Positions 12,168-23,030 of a DNA stretch of 64,000 nt are shown one piece after another; position 1 is the stretch's first letter; each line of letters begins with the position of its first letter. A model generated the notes under the pieces. It did not search any database, was not told the origin of the DNA, and saw only the letters and a program-made list of their open reading frames with translations. This DNA is from Argyresthia goedartella (Eukaryota > Arthropoda > Insecta > Lepidoptera > Argyresthiidae). The translations under genes were made by a program, and so were the position numbers. The DNA lies in contig OX463820.1 of assembly GCA_949825045.1 (NCBI GenBank), forward strand, positions 6,150,501-6,214,500, written 5' to 3'.

Positions 12168-12650
12168 TATAGTAGTTTATGTGACTGCTGCATAATAGAG
12201 GGCATTAAAACTCGAGAGTGGGTTTAATAATATCATAATAATATCACTCGAGAGTTTTAATGCCTAATTATGTACAGTTACATACACTAGTTTATCTACA
12301 CACATATCATAAGCTCTCTTTGATGTGTTCAGGAACCTCATGTTTGACCGGCATTGTGGTTCTGCAATTGTTTAGCTTGTTCTTTAGTACCAACTTCACG
12401 CAGGCGGGCGTCGGCGTTCGAAATTTGAATGTCAGTACCAACTTGACAGACAAACTAGGGACGGCACGCGGGTGGGCGTCGGCGTTCGAAATTTGAATGT
12501 CATTATATGTAGAAAAACTACACATAATGACCATTATGTGTAGTTTTCCAGATACGAAACGAGTTTTTACCAAGTAGTTTAACATAATGCTGATCGTAAC
12601 GTGCGGTTTTTGAACGCAGTAAAGAGGGTTTATGATACGTGAGTAGATAA
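12168..12650 (+). mobile_element. Foldback (long-TIR) element, copy 1
   Basis: The sequence TTATCTACACACATATCATAA near the left matches, inverted, the right end TTTATGATACGTGAGTAGATA, giving a foldback structure. The middle holds two near-copies of a GGGCGTCGGCGTTCGAAATT segment and a palindrome, ACACATAATGACCATTATGTGT. A second copy lies in reverse at 61445-61863. Copy 1 alone has an extra palindrome at about 12199-12262 with arms GCATTAAAACTCGAGAGTG. No ORF of note. It begins directly at the end of the preceding TIR transposon. Confidence 0.7.
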
Positions 12651-12713
12651 AATAAATAACATGTTACTGAATCTCACAAATACAATAATAACATAACACA
12701 TCATTGGCGACCT

Positions 12714-13035
12714 CTGTGGCGCTGTGGTTGTGGCTCTGCTTACCATTCGAGAGGTTCCGGATTCGATCCCCGACTGGGTATAAAAAAGCAGGTCTTGGAT
12801 GTTTATGTGTGTGTGACGTCGCTGTTTCTGGTTACCACGGCACAGTCTATCCTAGTGTGGGGCCAGAAGCAATGTATGTGCCTGTATGTAAATTTTTATA
12901 TTTAATGTTTACACATCACAGCGTCGCGCCTTTTCCCATACGGGCTGGCAGAGGCACGGTATTCAATGACTCAATTTTGCGTGACAGGGGGCTAGCCCAT
13001 TGTCGCGGCTATGGGGACCAATACCAATACCTGTT
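12714..13035 (+). mobile_element. tRNA-derived SINE joined to another dispersed repeat
   Basis: The head has an A-box-like stretch (CTGTGGCGCTGTGG) and the B box GGATTCGATCCCC. The body has GTGGGGCCAGAAGCAATGTA, which recurs at 54213-54240. From about 12915 a second repeat follows in reverse orientation: CCCATACGGGCTGGCAGAGG and then GGGGGCTAGCCCATTGTCGC, known from copies near 16.7, 32.9 and 33.7 kb. The junction suggests either one composite element or an insertion of one in the other. Confidence 0.6.
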
Positions 13036-14339
13036 TTATAACCTTATTATTTTAATCCGTCGGTAAGTAAGGGGGCGGGTGGACCTATTGAACTTCTAGC
13101 TTGTAATAAAGATCACAAACTGATTCAATGTTACTGAGAGGTCCTTTGATTGGAAGCAAAGAGATTTATCGTTAACTTAACAAAAATAAACAACAAAAGT
13201 GAATAACTGCATTGTCACACCCACTGGTATCCATTTTCAGTAAGTGGTATAGAACACGCAGATTAAATTACTGGAGGGCTGAATAAATCAACGTTATGAC
13301 CCCGACCTGACACGATTAAATAGTCTCGTAGTTAATTGTTAATGGATGTAGGTATTTTATGGTATATCTATCGCATGACCGCGCAGTACATGGTTAGGCA
13401 ATCCTATAATTATAGTGTCGAAGCCAACAAGAAAACATATCTATCCCTTGTCACATACGTTGTAGCGATATTTTTCAAGTTAGAAAATGTTACAGGCCAC
13501 AAAATAACACATTATTTTGTTATGGCAGAATCAGGCATATCCATTAAGTAGACTGTAATCAAAATTGGATCAGCCCCAAGAAATTAGGCCTGCCCTTTTT
13601 ACATTAAGTTATAGATGTTAATTTATCGATATCGATCGAAGGCCGGCTCTGTACCATCAACAATGCACCGGCTGTTTTATGAGACGCACGACCTAAAACC
13701 GGAAGGTATTTTACGTGAACACACTACGCCTATTGTGTAGACATGACCTAAATCACGGATACAGGCTACAGTACGCACTGGCTGAAAGACGTTGTTTTCT
13801 TTTTCTAAAAAAAAAGTTTTAGTGACACAATGGTGAAGGAAAATTTCTTTCTTGGTCCATAATGATGACGATGTTGAAAGATACTGGCCGTGCCGTGGAA
13901 AGTAATGAAAATTAAACAAGACAATTGAGTTCAAAAACTAAAACCTGACTACTCAAACACAGCGCTCTAAATAGTATGAAACCAATGAACAATTGGGCGG
14001 TCAATACACTTCTAACGATTAGACTAAAAGCAAGAAAAGCGCGCATATATATTTGAAATGTTCTAATTAAGCCCTTTACTTTGAAACCCAACAAGGGTAT
14101 TTTTTTTTCTATGACTTTATGCCGTCTAGAGAGCGCCATTTTGAATTTAATGTAACGTACCGTAACCTATAAGTAGTGGACGATCAAGACGCTTCTAGCG
14201 ATACCTTAATCGTCAAATGGTGATAATCAGCATTAGACAAACCTTAGTGTTTGGTCTAAATCTATCCAGAATTATCGAGTTAATGCAAGGAAAGCAGCGA
14301 GTAAGAGCTTGTAATATAATATTATAATATGCTAAGGGG
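13036..14339. other. AT-rich stretch, no gene seen
   Basis: Short ORFs (13336-13551, 13677-13934, 13912-14139) lack recognisable domains. The last is Leu/Phe-rich only because the DNA is AT-rich. No repeats shared with the rest of the window were noticed. Confidence 0.45.
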
Positions 14340-14680
14340 AATTAATTTGTCAATTGTCAGTTTGGTTACCTTATGTTGAAGGGTCCGATGTCGATGGTCC
14401 AAGCGGGTTTTTATGGTTGGTAAATTGTTATTAGGGCTACAAGTCACTCGGATTTTCCTGTATTCAGTCAGGCACACAGCACGCCCATTTATTTTTCACG
14501 AGAAGGCTCACAACACTTATCCGTCCGTATCTGTCAAGCACGAGATATTTACGGGTGGTAAAATAATTACAATAGATATAGGTAGTTGCATCCAAACCAA
14601 AAGGCGTAAAACGGAACGCAGCCCACGCGCTAAACATGTTCAATGTTGATGGTAAGGGGAATTAGACACAAAAAATGCAT
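14340..14680 (-). repeat. Candidate 3' LTR of BEL/Pao element 2
   Basis: The stretch 14345-14470 matches 29020-29140 in order and direction (shared TTATGTTGAAG, TTTTTATGG, TGTTATTAGGGCTACA, TCGGATTT). It lies just outside the integrase C-terminus. Similarity is patchy and the limits are approximate. Confidence 0.5.
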
Positions 14681-14747
14681 GTCTCAAAGAAAGGAAAACA
14701 AAAATCTACATTAATAATCTTGAAGGAACTTTGCTCTACACAAATCA

Positions 14748-15184
14748 TCAATCTATAGGGAGGCGCACCAACTTGGTAAGGCACCGCTTGAGGATGCCGG
14801 TGCAGGTCTGGACATCAACTACACGGCCTACACCATCTTGGCCAAGGTACTCTATTGCCTCGCGACGCCATTGAAAGGGAGGTAGGTTGTCGTCCTTTAG
14901 GAGGACAAACTCATCCACTACTGGTGGGTTCATTGGGTTCGTCCACTTGTGTCTGGCTTGGAGGGTGGAAAGGCACTCAGAGCTCCAACGGTTGAGTTAT
15001 TTGTTGCAAAAGCTGGTATCGAGACATCCGGTTCACTTTTACGTCAGTGAAGGGGGTACTCAGGTGACGCATTTAAGGGCTGGCCAATAAGAAAATGGCC
15101 TGGGATCAAAATTTCAAGATTATTATGGTTTCCCGACGACACAGGCCAAAGGGGACGGGAATTGAATACTGCCTCTATCTTTGT
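14748..15184 (-). pseudogene. BEL/Pao element 2 integrase C-terminal part
   Basis: The minus strand reads NSRPLCPLSSG, then PGHFLIGQPL, then the DUF5641-like end VVDEFVLLKDDNLPPFQWRR and KLVRLPID with stop at 14748. This is the same order as in element 1 (2.9-3.8 kb) but with different residues, so it is a different, older copy. Frame breaks occur near 14940 and 15050. Confidence 0.8.
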
Positions 15185-15185
15185 A

Positions 15186-15506
15186 AAGACAGTCGTTAAC
15201 TCTTAAAATTTTCGTAGACTTAGGGATTTAATATATTGTTTATTTATGATGTGTATTTTATATAAGGTATTTATGTTCTGCTATATTTAGTATATTTAGT
15301 AGTTTAATAAAAACACTTATTTATATTTTTACTTGTATTTCTGCACAAAGATCTACCTGTCACTGCTATTAAATATATCCTTTTCATATTGGGTCTGCTG
15401 GAAGCAATCTCTTGTTAGAGATATGCTTGCCTTTGTAAATGTCTTTTTCTATAAACTTGTAGTGTGAATTTTCATGTGCAATAAAAATATACGAAATATA
15501 CTAAAT
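15186..15506 (+). mobile_element. Non-LTR retroposon 3' end inserted in BEL integrase
   Basis: It interrupts the integrase frame between LTF (15507) and KIEAVFNSRP (about 15184), which are almost contiguous in element 1. The segment has GGGTCTGCTGGAAGCAATC, CTTGCCTTTGTAAATGTC and ends GTGCAATAAAAATATA, a polyadenylation-like end that I associate with lepidopteran LINE 3' ends. No coding part is left. Family not determined. Confidence 0.5.
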
Positions 15507-15720
15507 GTTAGAGGAGTTTCACCGACTACACGTTTGAGACGGGTTTTGGCGGACTTGACGGCGGCTTCAAAAATACCACCCCAATGATGACAAACGGGAG
15601 TAACAAATACCCAATTAATTTGTTTTGATTTTAGATCCAATAACGTTCTTGTTTCGGTCTAGGAAAGTATACAAACCTTAAGTTTCAGTTCAAATTACGC
15701 TCGGGACTCCTCGGCGGACC
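15507..15720 (-). pseudogene. BEL/Pao element 2 integrase core fragment
   Basis: The minus strand reads INWVFVTPVCHHWGGIFEAA followed by VKSAKTRLKRVVGETPLTF. This matches the end of the integrase core in element 1, including the Glu of the catalytic triad in GGIFEAA. The part carrying the two catalytic Asp residues is missing or unreadable to the right, where a repeat (15912) intervenes. Confidence 0.8.
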
Positions 15721-15911
15721 ACAAAACGGGAAAAACAGGCTACAAAAATCGAAATGGTAAGATTTCACCCTTTTCTTATTGTCTGCACTTTAGTATAAAA
15801 GGAAACGCAAAAATATAAACCTACGCCATCAAAGGGGGCACCGCAGTGACTCTGTCTATCTCTGGGCTGATCGACTGTTGCGGGTTGGGAAGTAGCCGCT
15901 TTAAGGGGATA

Positions 15912-16318
15912 CCTCGTTGGCCCCGTTACTCCAAGCGGAAAGACCCGTAGTGTGAGAGGGACGGAATCGGGGAAAAACGGCATAACGTAGCGCCAAACCA
16001 CATAAAAATTGTTTTAAAATAAACTACGCTATTTTGTAAAAAATATTTTCAAGGAGAGTTTACTAATACATAATATCCACATTTTAAATGCAATTCCGCA
16101 ATGAAATAAGTCAGGATTTCAGAATGACAGAAAAAAATAAATGAGAGGTATTTTCGCAATTAAATTATTTCGAAAAAATTTCATCCAATCGCGTTTCTGT
16201 GATAATCTTAATCAAATACTCAATAAACGTTAACTAAAAAATCAAATCTTTAGATGACTTTATAGTGGAGTAAATGGATTCGAAAAAAACCCTTATTTTT
16301 TTCGTATCACCTTAAGGC
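15912..16318 (+). repeat. 0.4 kb dispersed repeat, copy 1
   Basis: It aligns along its length with 38707-39118 in the same direction. Shared stretches include GTGTGAGAGGGACGGAATCG, CATCCAATCGCGTTTC, CAATAAACGTTAAC and GTAGATGGATTCGAAAA-type ends. The two copies differ by many substitutions. Both lie inside other broken elements (here BEL integrase, there a LINE), so it behaves as a mobile unit. It has no ORF of note and the family is not recognised. Confidence 0.7.
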
Positions 16319-17085
16319 TGATTAAATTAAATAGCAAGGGGAACATCTGAAGATGACCTACTACCCGGGCGCGCTTAGAAGACACCTGACTCTGTTTGAC
16401 CTACTACCCGGCCGCGCTACGAAGACACCTGACTCTGTTTGACCTACTACCCGGGCGCGCTAAGAAGACACCTGACTCGAATGAGGTTTGTACAGTATTA
16501 CACATTACTTAATCGAAATAAGATGTACTCAAAACTCAGCTCAATACTCAAAACAAACAAAATCGATATTAGGTTTTGATTGTGCTTTGTCTGTCAGTCA
16601 GTTTAGCGTGTTACACCAATGGGCACATTCAGCAGCACACATCGATGATGGGACGTTCTAACGATGATGGAAAACATCGTGGGGAAACCTTTAATCCCCA
16701 TAGCTGCAGCGATGGGATAGCCCCTGTCATTTATCCGTGCTTGCGTTGTCTACTCTATACATGTATGTGAGTAAACCTATTATCGATTATCGAATTTCGA
16801 TTAAGCAATATGTAACAACGTGCTGTATACACTGTAGTTTGCACAAAAGTTACTCGCGCCAGGTGCCAACTTAGCTCGTCCGAGTAGTACTGAGTATCCC
16901 AAAATGACGACTTGGATGGCTTGTAGAGCATTAGCATATGACAGTTTACAATATGTTAATGGAAAATGAGAAGCTTTACGAAATTACTATTTCTGGGTAG
17001 AAGGAGAGGGTGTGTACCTTTATAAGTAAGGTCAGAATTTTTAAGCGCCCCCTTACTCTCATACGGTCTTTCTGGTCAATAATAA
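16319..17085. repeat. 43 bp tandem repeat and repeat fragments inside BEL element 2
   Basis: At 16355-16478 a 43 bp unit starting GACCTACTACCCGGGCGCGC occurs 2.9 times with a few differences. At 16640-16730 the dispersed block CCCCATAGCTGCAGCGATGG is present. The remainder is AT-rich. No integrase or RNase H reading was found here, so this part replaces or interrupts BEL pol sequence. Confidence 0.6.
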
Positions 17086-17332
17086 TAATAATAATACCTT
17101 GGACACCATTTACACACATTGATCTAGCCCCAAACTAGGATTCCCTGTATCTTGGGTACTAGACAACGATACACATACTTATATAGATAAATATTATACT
17201 TAGATAAACAACCATGACTATAGATTGATCTAGCCCCAAACTAGGATTCCCTGTATCTTGGGTACTAGACAACGATACACATACTTATATAGATAAATAT
17301 TATACTTAGATAAACAACCATGACTATAGGGG
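17086..17332 (-). mobile_element. SINE body and tail, partly duplicated
   Basis: This is the reverse complement of the SINE body seen at 5290-5440. It starts with an ATAATAATAATA tail, and a unit of about 104 bp (from GATCTAGCCCCAAACTAGG to CAACCATGACTATA) occurs twice in tandem (17122-17225 and 17226-17329). The tRNA-like head is absent. The near-identity of the two units indicates a recent duplication. Confidence 0.7.
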
Positions 17333-18909
17333 TTAAGACTTCTTAGGTAGGGACGGATCAATGGACCACGTTTTAAGGAGGCTATCTCTTCAGGAAACTT
17401 TCGACTAAGGTTAGGAGAGCGTCTTTTCGCTCGGTACACGTAGAGAAGGGTGTAGTGTAGACAAAAAGCAATCACGAAATCAACAGTTATTTATAAATCT
17501 ACGGGTATGGCTCATCACGCTAACCAACTTACTAAGGGAACTATAAAAAAGGAAGTCTGGTTCTGTGAAAGGGTTTGATAATGTGGTTACCAAGCATCGG
17601 AGACAGGGAAGGGAAGAGGGTATCATATCATTGGTTTTATCTATTTGAGGCCAGGAACTAAGGGGCAATTTTAACCATTCAGGGGGACCACAGCAAGTAA
17701 TGATTAATAACGGCGGAAATAGGAAGCACAATCACTCGGGTTTAACTGACAAGGTACATGATGCCACTCAAAGGAAAACTCTACATTCACAAACTCTAAA
17801 AACACACGATTTGCTTCGAAGATTTGTAAATTATAAGGAGGAGTCTCTATTCATGCTAGGACAATTCTACTTCCCGTCCAAGATTGTACATAACACGATT
17901 GATTTCTGAAGACAGAAAAACGTGTGGAACTAATTTTGTTAAAAGCGAAACGGTTGTGGCATAACCCGCTTCGGAAGCGGAACAATAACCCTGAAGGGTA
18001 TACTTATCAGCACTACTGGGAAAGACGCGTTGGAGAATCTCTAATTTAGGGACATGTACAAGTTCTTGGGTGAAGGCTACTCCTTGAATTGAGGAGCTCG
18101 TCCCAGGTGAGGCCGGACAACCAAAGATGTTGTATTAAGTCCTTGTCTTTAAATACAACGGACGCAATCCACCCACAAGATCATACATTCGGGCTATCAA
18201 CGGAAGGACTTTTCTCTTAGTGATTACTGACTCAGGCTCCTAGGTAGATCGAAAGGTAAAGTCATCACTCGTAGTACTATATTGGACTCTTAACACTGTG
18301 ATTTGGGGATTATCACAGTCTTCAAATGTGTGGGGTAATTGAAAGTGTTCAGTTAGGAGGTTACTCAGGAGCTCGGGTTTGTTACTATTCAACTTTCTAA
18401 GCTCGTATTCGCCGGATAATATAATAGCTTCTAACTCAGTTTTTACGGTACGAGCTTCCTATCGGTAATATGCTCCAGTAAGGCAGTCATCTTCGTAAAT
18501 TTCATTCTCTAACACAGCCGCTTGCTCGGGGGAAGGTAGCACTCTCTTGATCTGCGAGCTCTAGGAGGGAACGTATGACAATAAATGAGCTAGAACGAAG
18601 ACCATACGTAGTGTTATTCATCTCGTAGGTAAGAAGAGGATCAGAAAGAGACTAACGCCAGTGAATAAGTTGGTATCGACGTACATCAGGATGGGACCAA
18701 GTCATTCGAAACATAATTTTGATGTCGGTCACAAACACTTGTTCATGTCTTCGGAAATTCAAAAGGATGTGACTAATATCTCTTTGTAACTCTGGGACTT
18801 TATTTTGGAGGTATCACCGGAAGCTTTGAATACACAATGATGAAGAATGTATATAGTGCTCGGATTTTGAAATATCACTGGAAGAAACACTCATGTGATT
18901 TATCTCTAG
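17333..18909 (-). pseudogene. BEL/Pao element 2 RT and RNase H remains
   Basis: Minus-strand pieces read, from right to left: YILHHCVFKASGDTSKIKS (about 18790-18850, RT start), VFVTDIKIMFRMTWSHPD (about 18700), MNNTTYGLRSS (about 18605), and CGPPEWLKLPLSSWP near 17680, the RNase H to integrase linker. Each has a counterpart in element 1 at 1020-2290. Frames shift repeatedly, so no working enzyme is possible. Confidence 0.7.
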
Positions 18910-18913
18910 GTAC
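18910..18913. repeat. Target-site duplication GTAC, left
   Basis: GTAC precedes the LTR start TGTAAGG and is repeated after the right LTR at 25794-25797. A 4 bp duplication is typical for Ty3/gypsy insertion. Confidence 0.8.
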
Positions 18914-19243
18914 TGTAAGGTTCGATATTTGTTTATGCGATTATATTGTATACGGGCCTCTTTAGAGTGGGTGTCACTTTGACACTGTTACTTATTTTGT
19001 AGTTTTAAAAAGAAAGAGGCTTGGATGTGAGAAGTCAATGTGACACACTTCACCTTAGGCTTCGGCCAGCGACTGAGCTAAATTATAGTGAGGATTAGCG
19101 TAATGGCTATCGAGCCAGTTGTGGATCCCTTTTATACAAAAGTGTAAACTAAATCAAATAAAACCCAAATCTGGTATTACTAACGTCTTTATCTTCATCT
19201 TTATCAACTAGGCAGTGATCGTATAGTGGTTAGGATCACTATA
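18914..19243 (+). repeat. 5' LTR of gypsy element (330 bp)
   Basis: It starts TGTAAGGTTCG and ends CACTATA. It pairs with 25464-25793, also 330 bp. By eye six positions differ (about 98% identity), two of them at the right end, where the partner ends CCCTACA. The near identity points to a young insertion. Confidence 0.9.
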
Positions 19244-19527
19244 TTGGCGGAGGCGCCAAACGAACCGGAGAAATAAGAAGACTGCTTCAGAAGGAAGGTG
19301 ACGTCATAAGAAGTGACGTAATAGAAGAGGATAGTGATCATCGATCCAGACCTTGAGGAATCGAGGAAGGATCGGAAGTGCATTGAAAGGAAGTATATTT
19401 CTGCACTTAAGTTTTTGTTTAGGAATTACCTCGACCTGCCAAGCGAGTGAAGAATCGAATAGAAAAATAGTGTGGGAAGATTTTTATAGCAGCGGACATT
19501 TTGTGAAAAATTTTATGAAATTATTTC
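19244..19527 (+). other. Gypsy primer-binding region and leader
   Basis: Directly after the LTR comes TTGGCGGAGGCGCCAAACG, in the position of a tRNA primer-binding site. Its GGCGCC palindrome makes the exact tRNA unclear. The leader runs to the gag start at 19528. Confidence 0.5.
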
Positions 19528-20134
19528 ATGATGGAGGATTTGTCAACTTGTTTTTCGGGGAGTCCTCAGGAGTCCTTTGAAGACTTTTTAGAAGACTTCA
19601 GAGATGCTGCATCGAGGAAGAAATTTATATCGTCGGAGGAATTAAAATTATTATTTCCTTCGTATTTAAAAGGTGGAGCCTTATATTTTTTTAGGGAAAT
19701 TAGGGGCAGTGCCCAGACATTTGAAGAGGTGGTGGATAAATTTAATGAGGAATTTGGAAGCATTGCAGACAGACTTTGCAGAGAAGTTCTATAATGCCAA
19801 GCAAGAGAAAAGAAGTTTGTTGAACTACTTCCATTATTTAGGGGACCTGGCGAGGAAGGCTAGAGTTACCAAAGATGACATTTTTATAACGCAATTTTTA
19901 AGAGGATTGCAAAACCATCTTAGAAATAAATTAATGTTGAGCCATTTCGTAGATAAGAAGGCGCTAAGGGCAGTGCTGGTACAGATGGAGAAATTAAGTC
20001 CGGGAAGTGATGATAATGTGAATGTGTTTAGGAACCCGGCAACCTTTGGACCAAATTTGGCCCATAGCAATAGGGGGGGGGGGAGACAGGCCGAATGTTT
20101 CGCCGTCGACAAGTGGTCAGGAACCACATATTAG
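19528..20134 (+). pseudogene. Gypsy gag, frameshifted
   Basis: It starts MMEDLSTCFSGSP and contains the retrotransposon gag pattern FEDFLEDFRDAAS, then LKGGALYFFREI. A frameshift near 19765 passes to the frame reading DFAEKFYNAKQEKRSLLNYF and FLRGLQNHLRNKLML (ending 20134). A run of nine G at 20076-20084 lies near the end. No CCHC zinc knuckle is left intact. An intact protein would form the particle that packages element RNA. Confidence 0.8.
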
Positions 20135-20281
20135 ACCTAGTACTAATAATTATAATTTGCGTCCTAGGCAAGCGGATTTTGCAACACGTCGTCGCTAGAG
20201 GCCGATAGCGGTGACCAGGTTGACCTGTGGAATGAGGGCCTCAGACGAGCTCAGCAGCGTAGCACAGAAGCGAAACGACCA

Positions 20282-20989
20282 ATGGGGAAGATCGTCGCAG
20301 TCGAGGCAGATCAGCAGGTCAGACCATTAGTTTTATTGAATTCTTCTAATGTAAACGTGGTAACTCTTTTAGATACAGGCGCTACGGCTTCATGCATCAG
20401 CCCAGCCGTTGCAGATCAAGTGGGTGCGAGATGTATGCAAGAAGAGAAGAGACGGGTTAAGGCGGTAAATGGAAGTTTATTGCAAATTGTAGGGAAATGT
20501 GTTATAGATTTTAGTTTGGACAATTTTAACTTTTCACAGGAATTTTTAGTTATAACTGATTTAAATTGTAGCATTATTTTAGGGGTGGATTTTTTAATAG
20601 AGAATGGTATGAATATTGATTTTGTTCATTCGTGTATGTGTTTTTTCCAGGGAAAAATACCGTTTTTCAATAATTTCCATACGAAACAAAACACGACACC
20701 GGTAAAACGAAATGTCATGCGCGTAGGGATTCTTTCAAAACAAAAGATAGGGTCGGACTTTCTAGATGGTTCTAGAAGGAAACAAGTGAACTTCGGGGAA
20801 ACCACGGTTATCGAGGATCGTGACGTGATAAATTCTATCGACTTTCAGGAGTTAAGAAAGAGCGATTACGTTTATTTCTCGGTGTTATCGGATTCGTGCG
20901 AATTTGCGTTTGGGGTAGAAGATAAACGGTTTATCGTAAATGAGGATTTATGTGAGAATGTATTATTGGCGTATTATTGGCGTTGTTAG
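20282..20989 (+). pseudogene. Gypsy aspartic protease, ends in a small duplication
   Basis: The frame has TLLDTGATASCIS (catalytic DTGA) at about residues 30-42 and IILGVDFLIENGMNIDF further on, both typical of gypsy retropepsins. Near 20965 an 11 bp unit (ATTATTGGCGT) is duplicated in tandem, shifting the frame and causing the stop at 20987. The normal reading resumes in another frame (LLDRNADRFAFATDQLG) toward the RT. Confidence 0.8.
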
Positions 20990-20999
20990 ATAGGAATGC

Positions 21000-21873
21000 G
21001 GATAGATTTGCGTTTGCAACTGACCAGTTAGGTAGGTCGGAGATAGTGTCGGTCGATATTAAGACTTATGATGAGGAGCCGGTTCATTGTCACCCGTATC
21101 GTGTTTCGCCGGTGCAATGAGAAATTATTGAGGAGCAGGTTGCGGAGATGTTGAAACTAGGTGTTATTAGGGAATCCACTAGTTCTTATGCTGCGCCCGT
21201 TGTGTTATTTAAAAAGCCCGATGATTCATGGAGGTTTTGTATAGATTATCGGAAGTTAAATAAGAAAATTTGTAGGGATAATGATCCTATTCCGCGGATA
21301 GAAGACATTGTCGATAGTTTGGCCGGGGCCAAGTATTTTGCGGAGTTAGATCTCAATTCAGGTTATTGGCAGACGGTTATTACGGAAGGTAGGCATAAAA
21401 CGGCTTTCGTCACGACCACGGGTCTTTATGAATTTAATGTTATTCCGTTCGGTTTGCAGCAAGCAGTGGTTCAAGGGGTTTTCCAACGGATGATGGATAA
21501 AGTTTTAGCGGATTTAAGATTTAAAGGGGTTATGGTTTACGTAGATAATGTAATTGTGTATGGTAGAACGTTCGAGGAGTTTACCGATACGTTGCAGAAA
21601 GTTTTTGGGCGGTTTAGAGAAGCGAACTTGACCTTCAAGCCATCCAAATGTAAATTCGTTTTTTGCGAGATTGAGATGCTAGGTTATCTAATCTCGAATG
21701 AAGGAGTAAAACCTAGTGAGAAAAAGCTGAAGGCTATGCAACAGGTTCCAACTCCCACATCTACGAAGGATGTGAAACAATTATTAGGTTTATTTTCTTA
21801 TTATAGAAAATTTGTATCGAATTTTGCGAGAATATCGTTACCTCTCACTAAATTATTGAAAAAGGGGGTATAG
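21000..21873 (+). pseudogene. Gypsy reverse transcriptase, active site YVDN
   Basis: Motifs in order: EMLKLGVIRESTSSYAAPVV, WRFCIDYRKLN, AELDLNSGYWQ, VIPFGLQQAVVQGVFQRMMD, then VMVYVDNVIVYG where YVDD is expected, and MLGYLISNEGV. The second catalytic Asp is changed to Asn (GAT to AAT) and two extra codons sit in the GLxxA block, so it should be inactive. In-frame stops at 21118 (TGA for a likely Arg) and 21871 (TAG for a likely Gln) both fit C-to-T change. Confidence 0.88.
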
Positions 21874-21959
21874 TTTCAATGGAATGAAGAATTGCAGAAT
21901 TCGTTCGATTATATTAAGAAGGTTATGTGTAGTGCGCCAATACTTTCCTATTATTCGGG

Positions 21960-22812
21960 GATAAGTCGGTTACTACGAGAGTTTATGTGGATGCGTCTAA
22001 CGAGGCGTTAGGTGCAGTATTGATGCAGGGCGTTGAAAAAATGAGTCCGGTTGCCTATGCGTCTAGGAAGTTAACGGATGCGGAGAAAAAATATAGTACG
22101 ACGGAGAAAGAGTGTCTGGGGTTAGTATGGGCGTTAAGGCACTATAGGCATTATCTTTGGGGATCGTATTTTCAGGTTGTTACAGACCATAGCGCGTTAT
22201 GTTGGTTACAGTCGAAAAAAGTTATGTCTGGTAGGTTAGCGCGATGGGCGTTAGCGATACAAGAATGGGATTTCGAGATAGTACATTGCTCGGGGAAAAG
22301 CAATGTAGTGGCAGATTTTTTGAGTAGGAATCCGCTAATGGAAGAAGGGAAACGGGAAACAGAAGGACCTCAGTCTTCTTCTCGTTCTGAACCTGATGAT
22401 GATGGTTTGGAAGTTTTTAGTATTAATGTAGAGTCGTTACAGGCGGACCAAGAGAACGATTCATTTTGTAGAAGATGGTTAACGCGGTTGAGCGAACCTC
22501 TGGAAGAGTGGCTTGGCGGTTTTTGCTTGAGAAATAATTTATTATATAAAAGCGTACGTAGAGATGGAGAAGTTAGGGAGGTATTAGTATTGCCTAGGTC
22601 TTTGTTTCAAAATGTAATGAACGAAGTACATGATGAGGCGTGGACAGGAGGTCATTTGGGTCTCGCAAAGACGTTGAAGAGGTTTCGGTTAAAATATTTC
22701 ATGCCGAAAGCTGATAAGGAGATATAGCGTTATATAGCTTCGTGCGTGCCGTGTCAAGAAAGGAAATTAGTTAAAAGCGTAGCAGATTTGACGCCAATAA
22801 AGATAAAAGGCT
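21960..22812 (+). pseudogene. Gypsy RNase H and integrase N-terminus
   Basis: RNase H begins VYVDASNEALGAVLMQ, continues ASRKLTDAEKKYSTTEKECL and VTDHSALCWL, and ends NVVADFLSRNP. It is followed by the integrase zinc-binding part: HDEAWTGGHLGLAKTLKRF, a TAG at 22725 where Gln is expected, then SCVPCQERK. The reading fades at about 22812. Confidence 0.85.
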
Positions 22813-23030
22813 AAGTTGGCTGATTTAGGAATACTCTGTATTTAAAACTGTTAATTTAGGAATGGAAAATCTGCATTGAATAAGGCAAATTATAGAAAAA
22901 TTATTAATAATCACTATAATATATGTTTATGAGCAAAGTTTATTCACAATTTATTTGGTAATATTTTTAAAATTTTAAGACTGACCTGTGGGTGAAATAA
23001 ATTTTCTCAATAGCCCGGGAGGCCACTCGG
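22813..23030. other. AT-rich segment replacing the integrase catalytic core
   Basis: About 220 bp of AT-rich sequence lies where roughly 400 bp of integrase core with two catalytic Asp residues belongs. No similarity to the rest of the element or window was noticed. It is probably filler from a repair event or a fragment of another element. Confidence 0.5.

Noticed and set aside
15765..16001. Minus-strand ORF as a host gene
   Set aside because: Most of it lies in the 0.4 kb dispersed repeat that is also found at 38.7 kb.
16355..16478. CRISPR-like array
   Set aside because: Units are contiguous without spacers and the context is eukaryotic.
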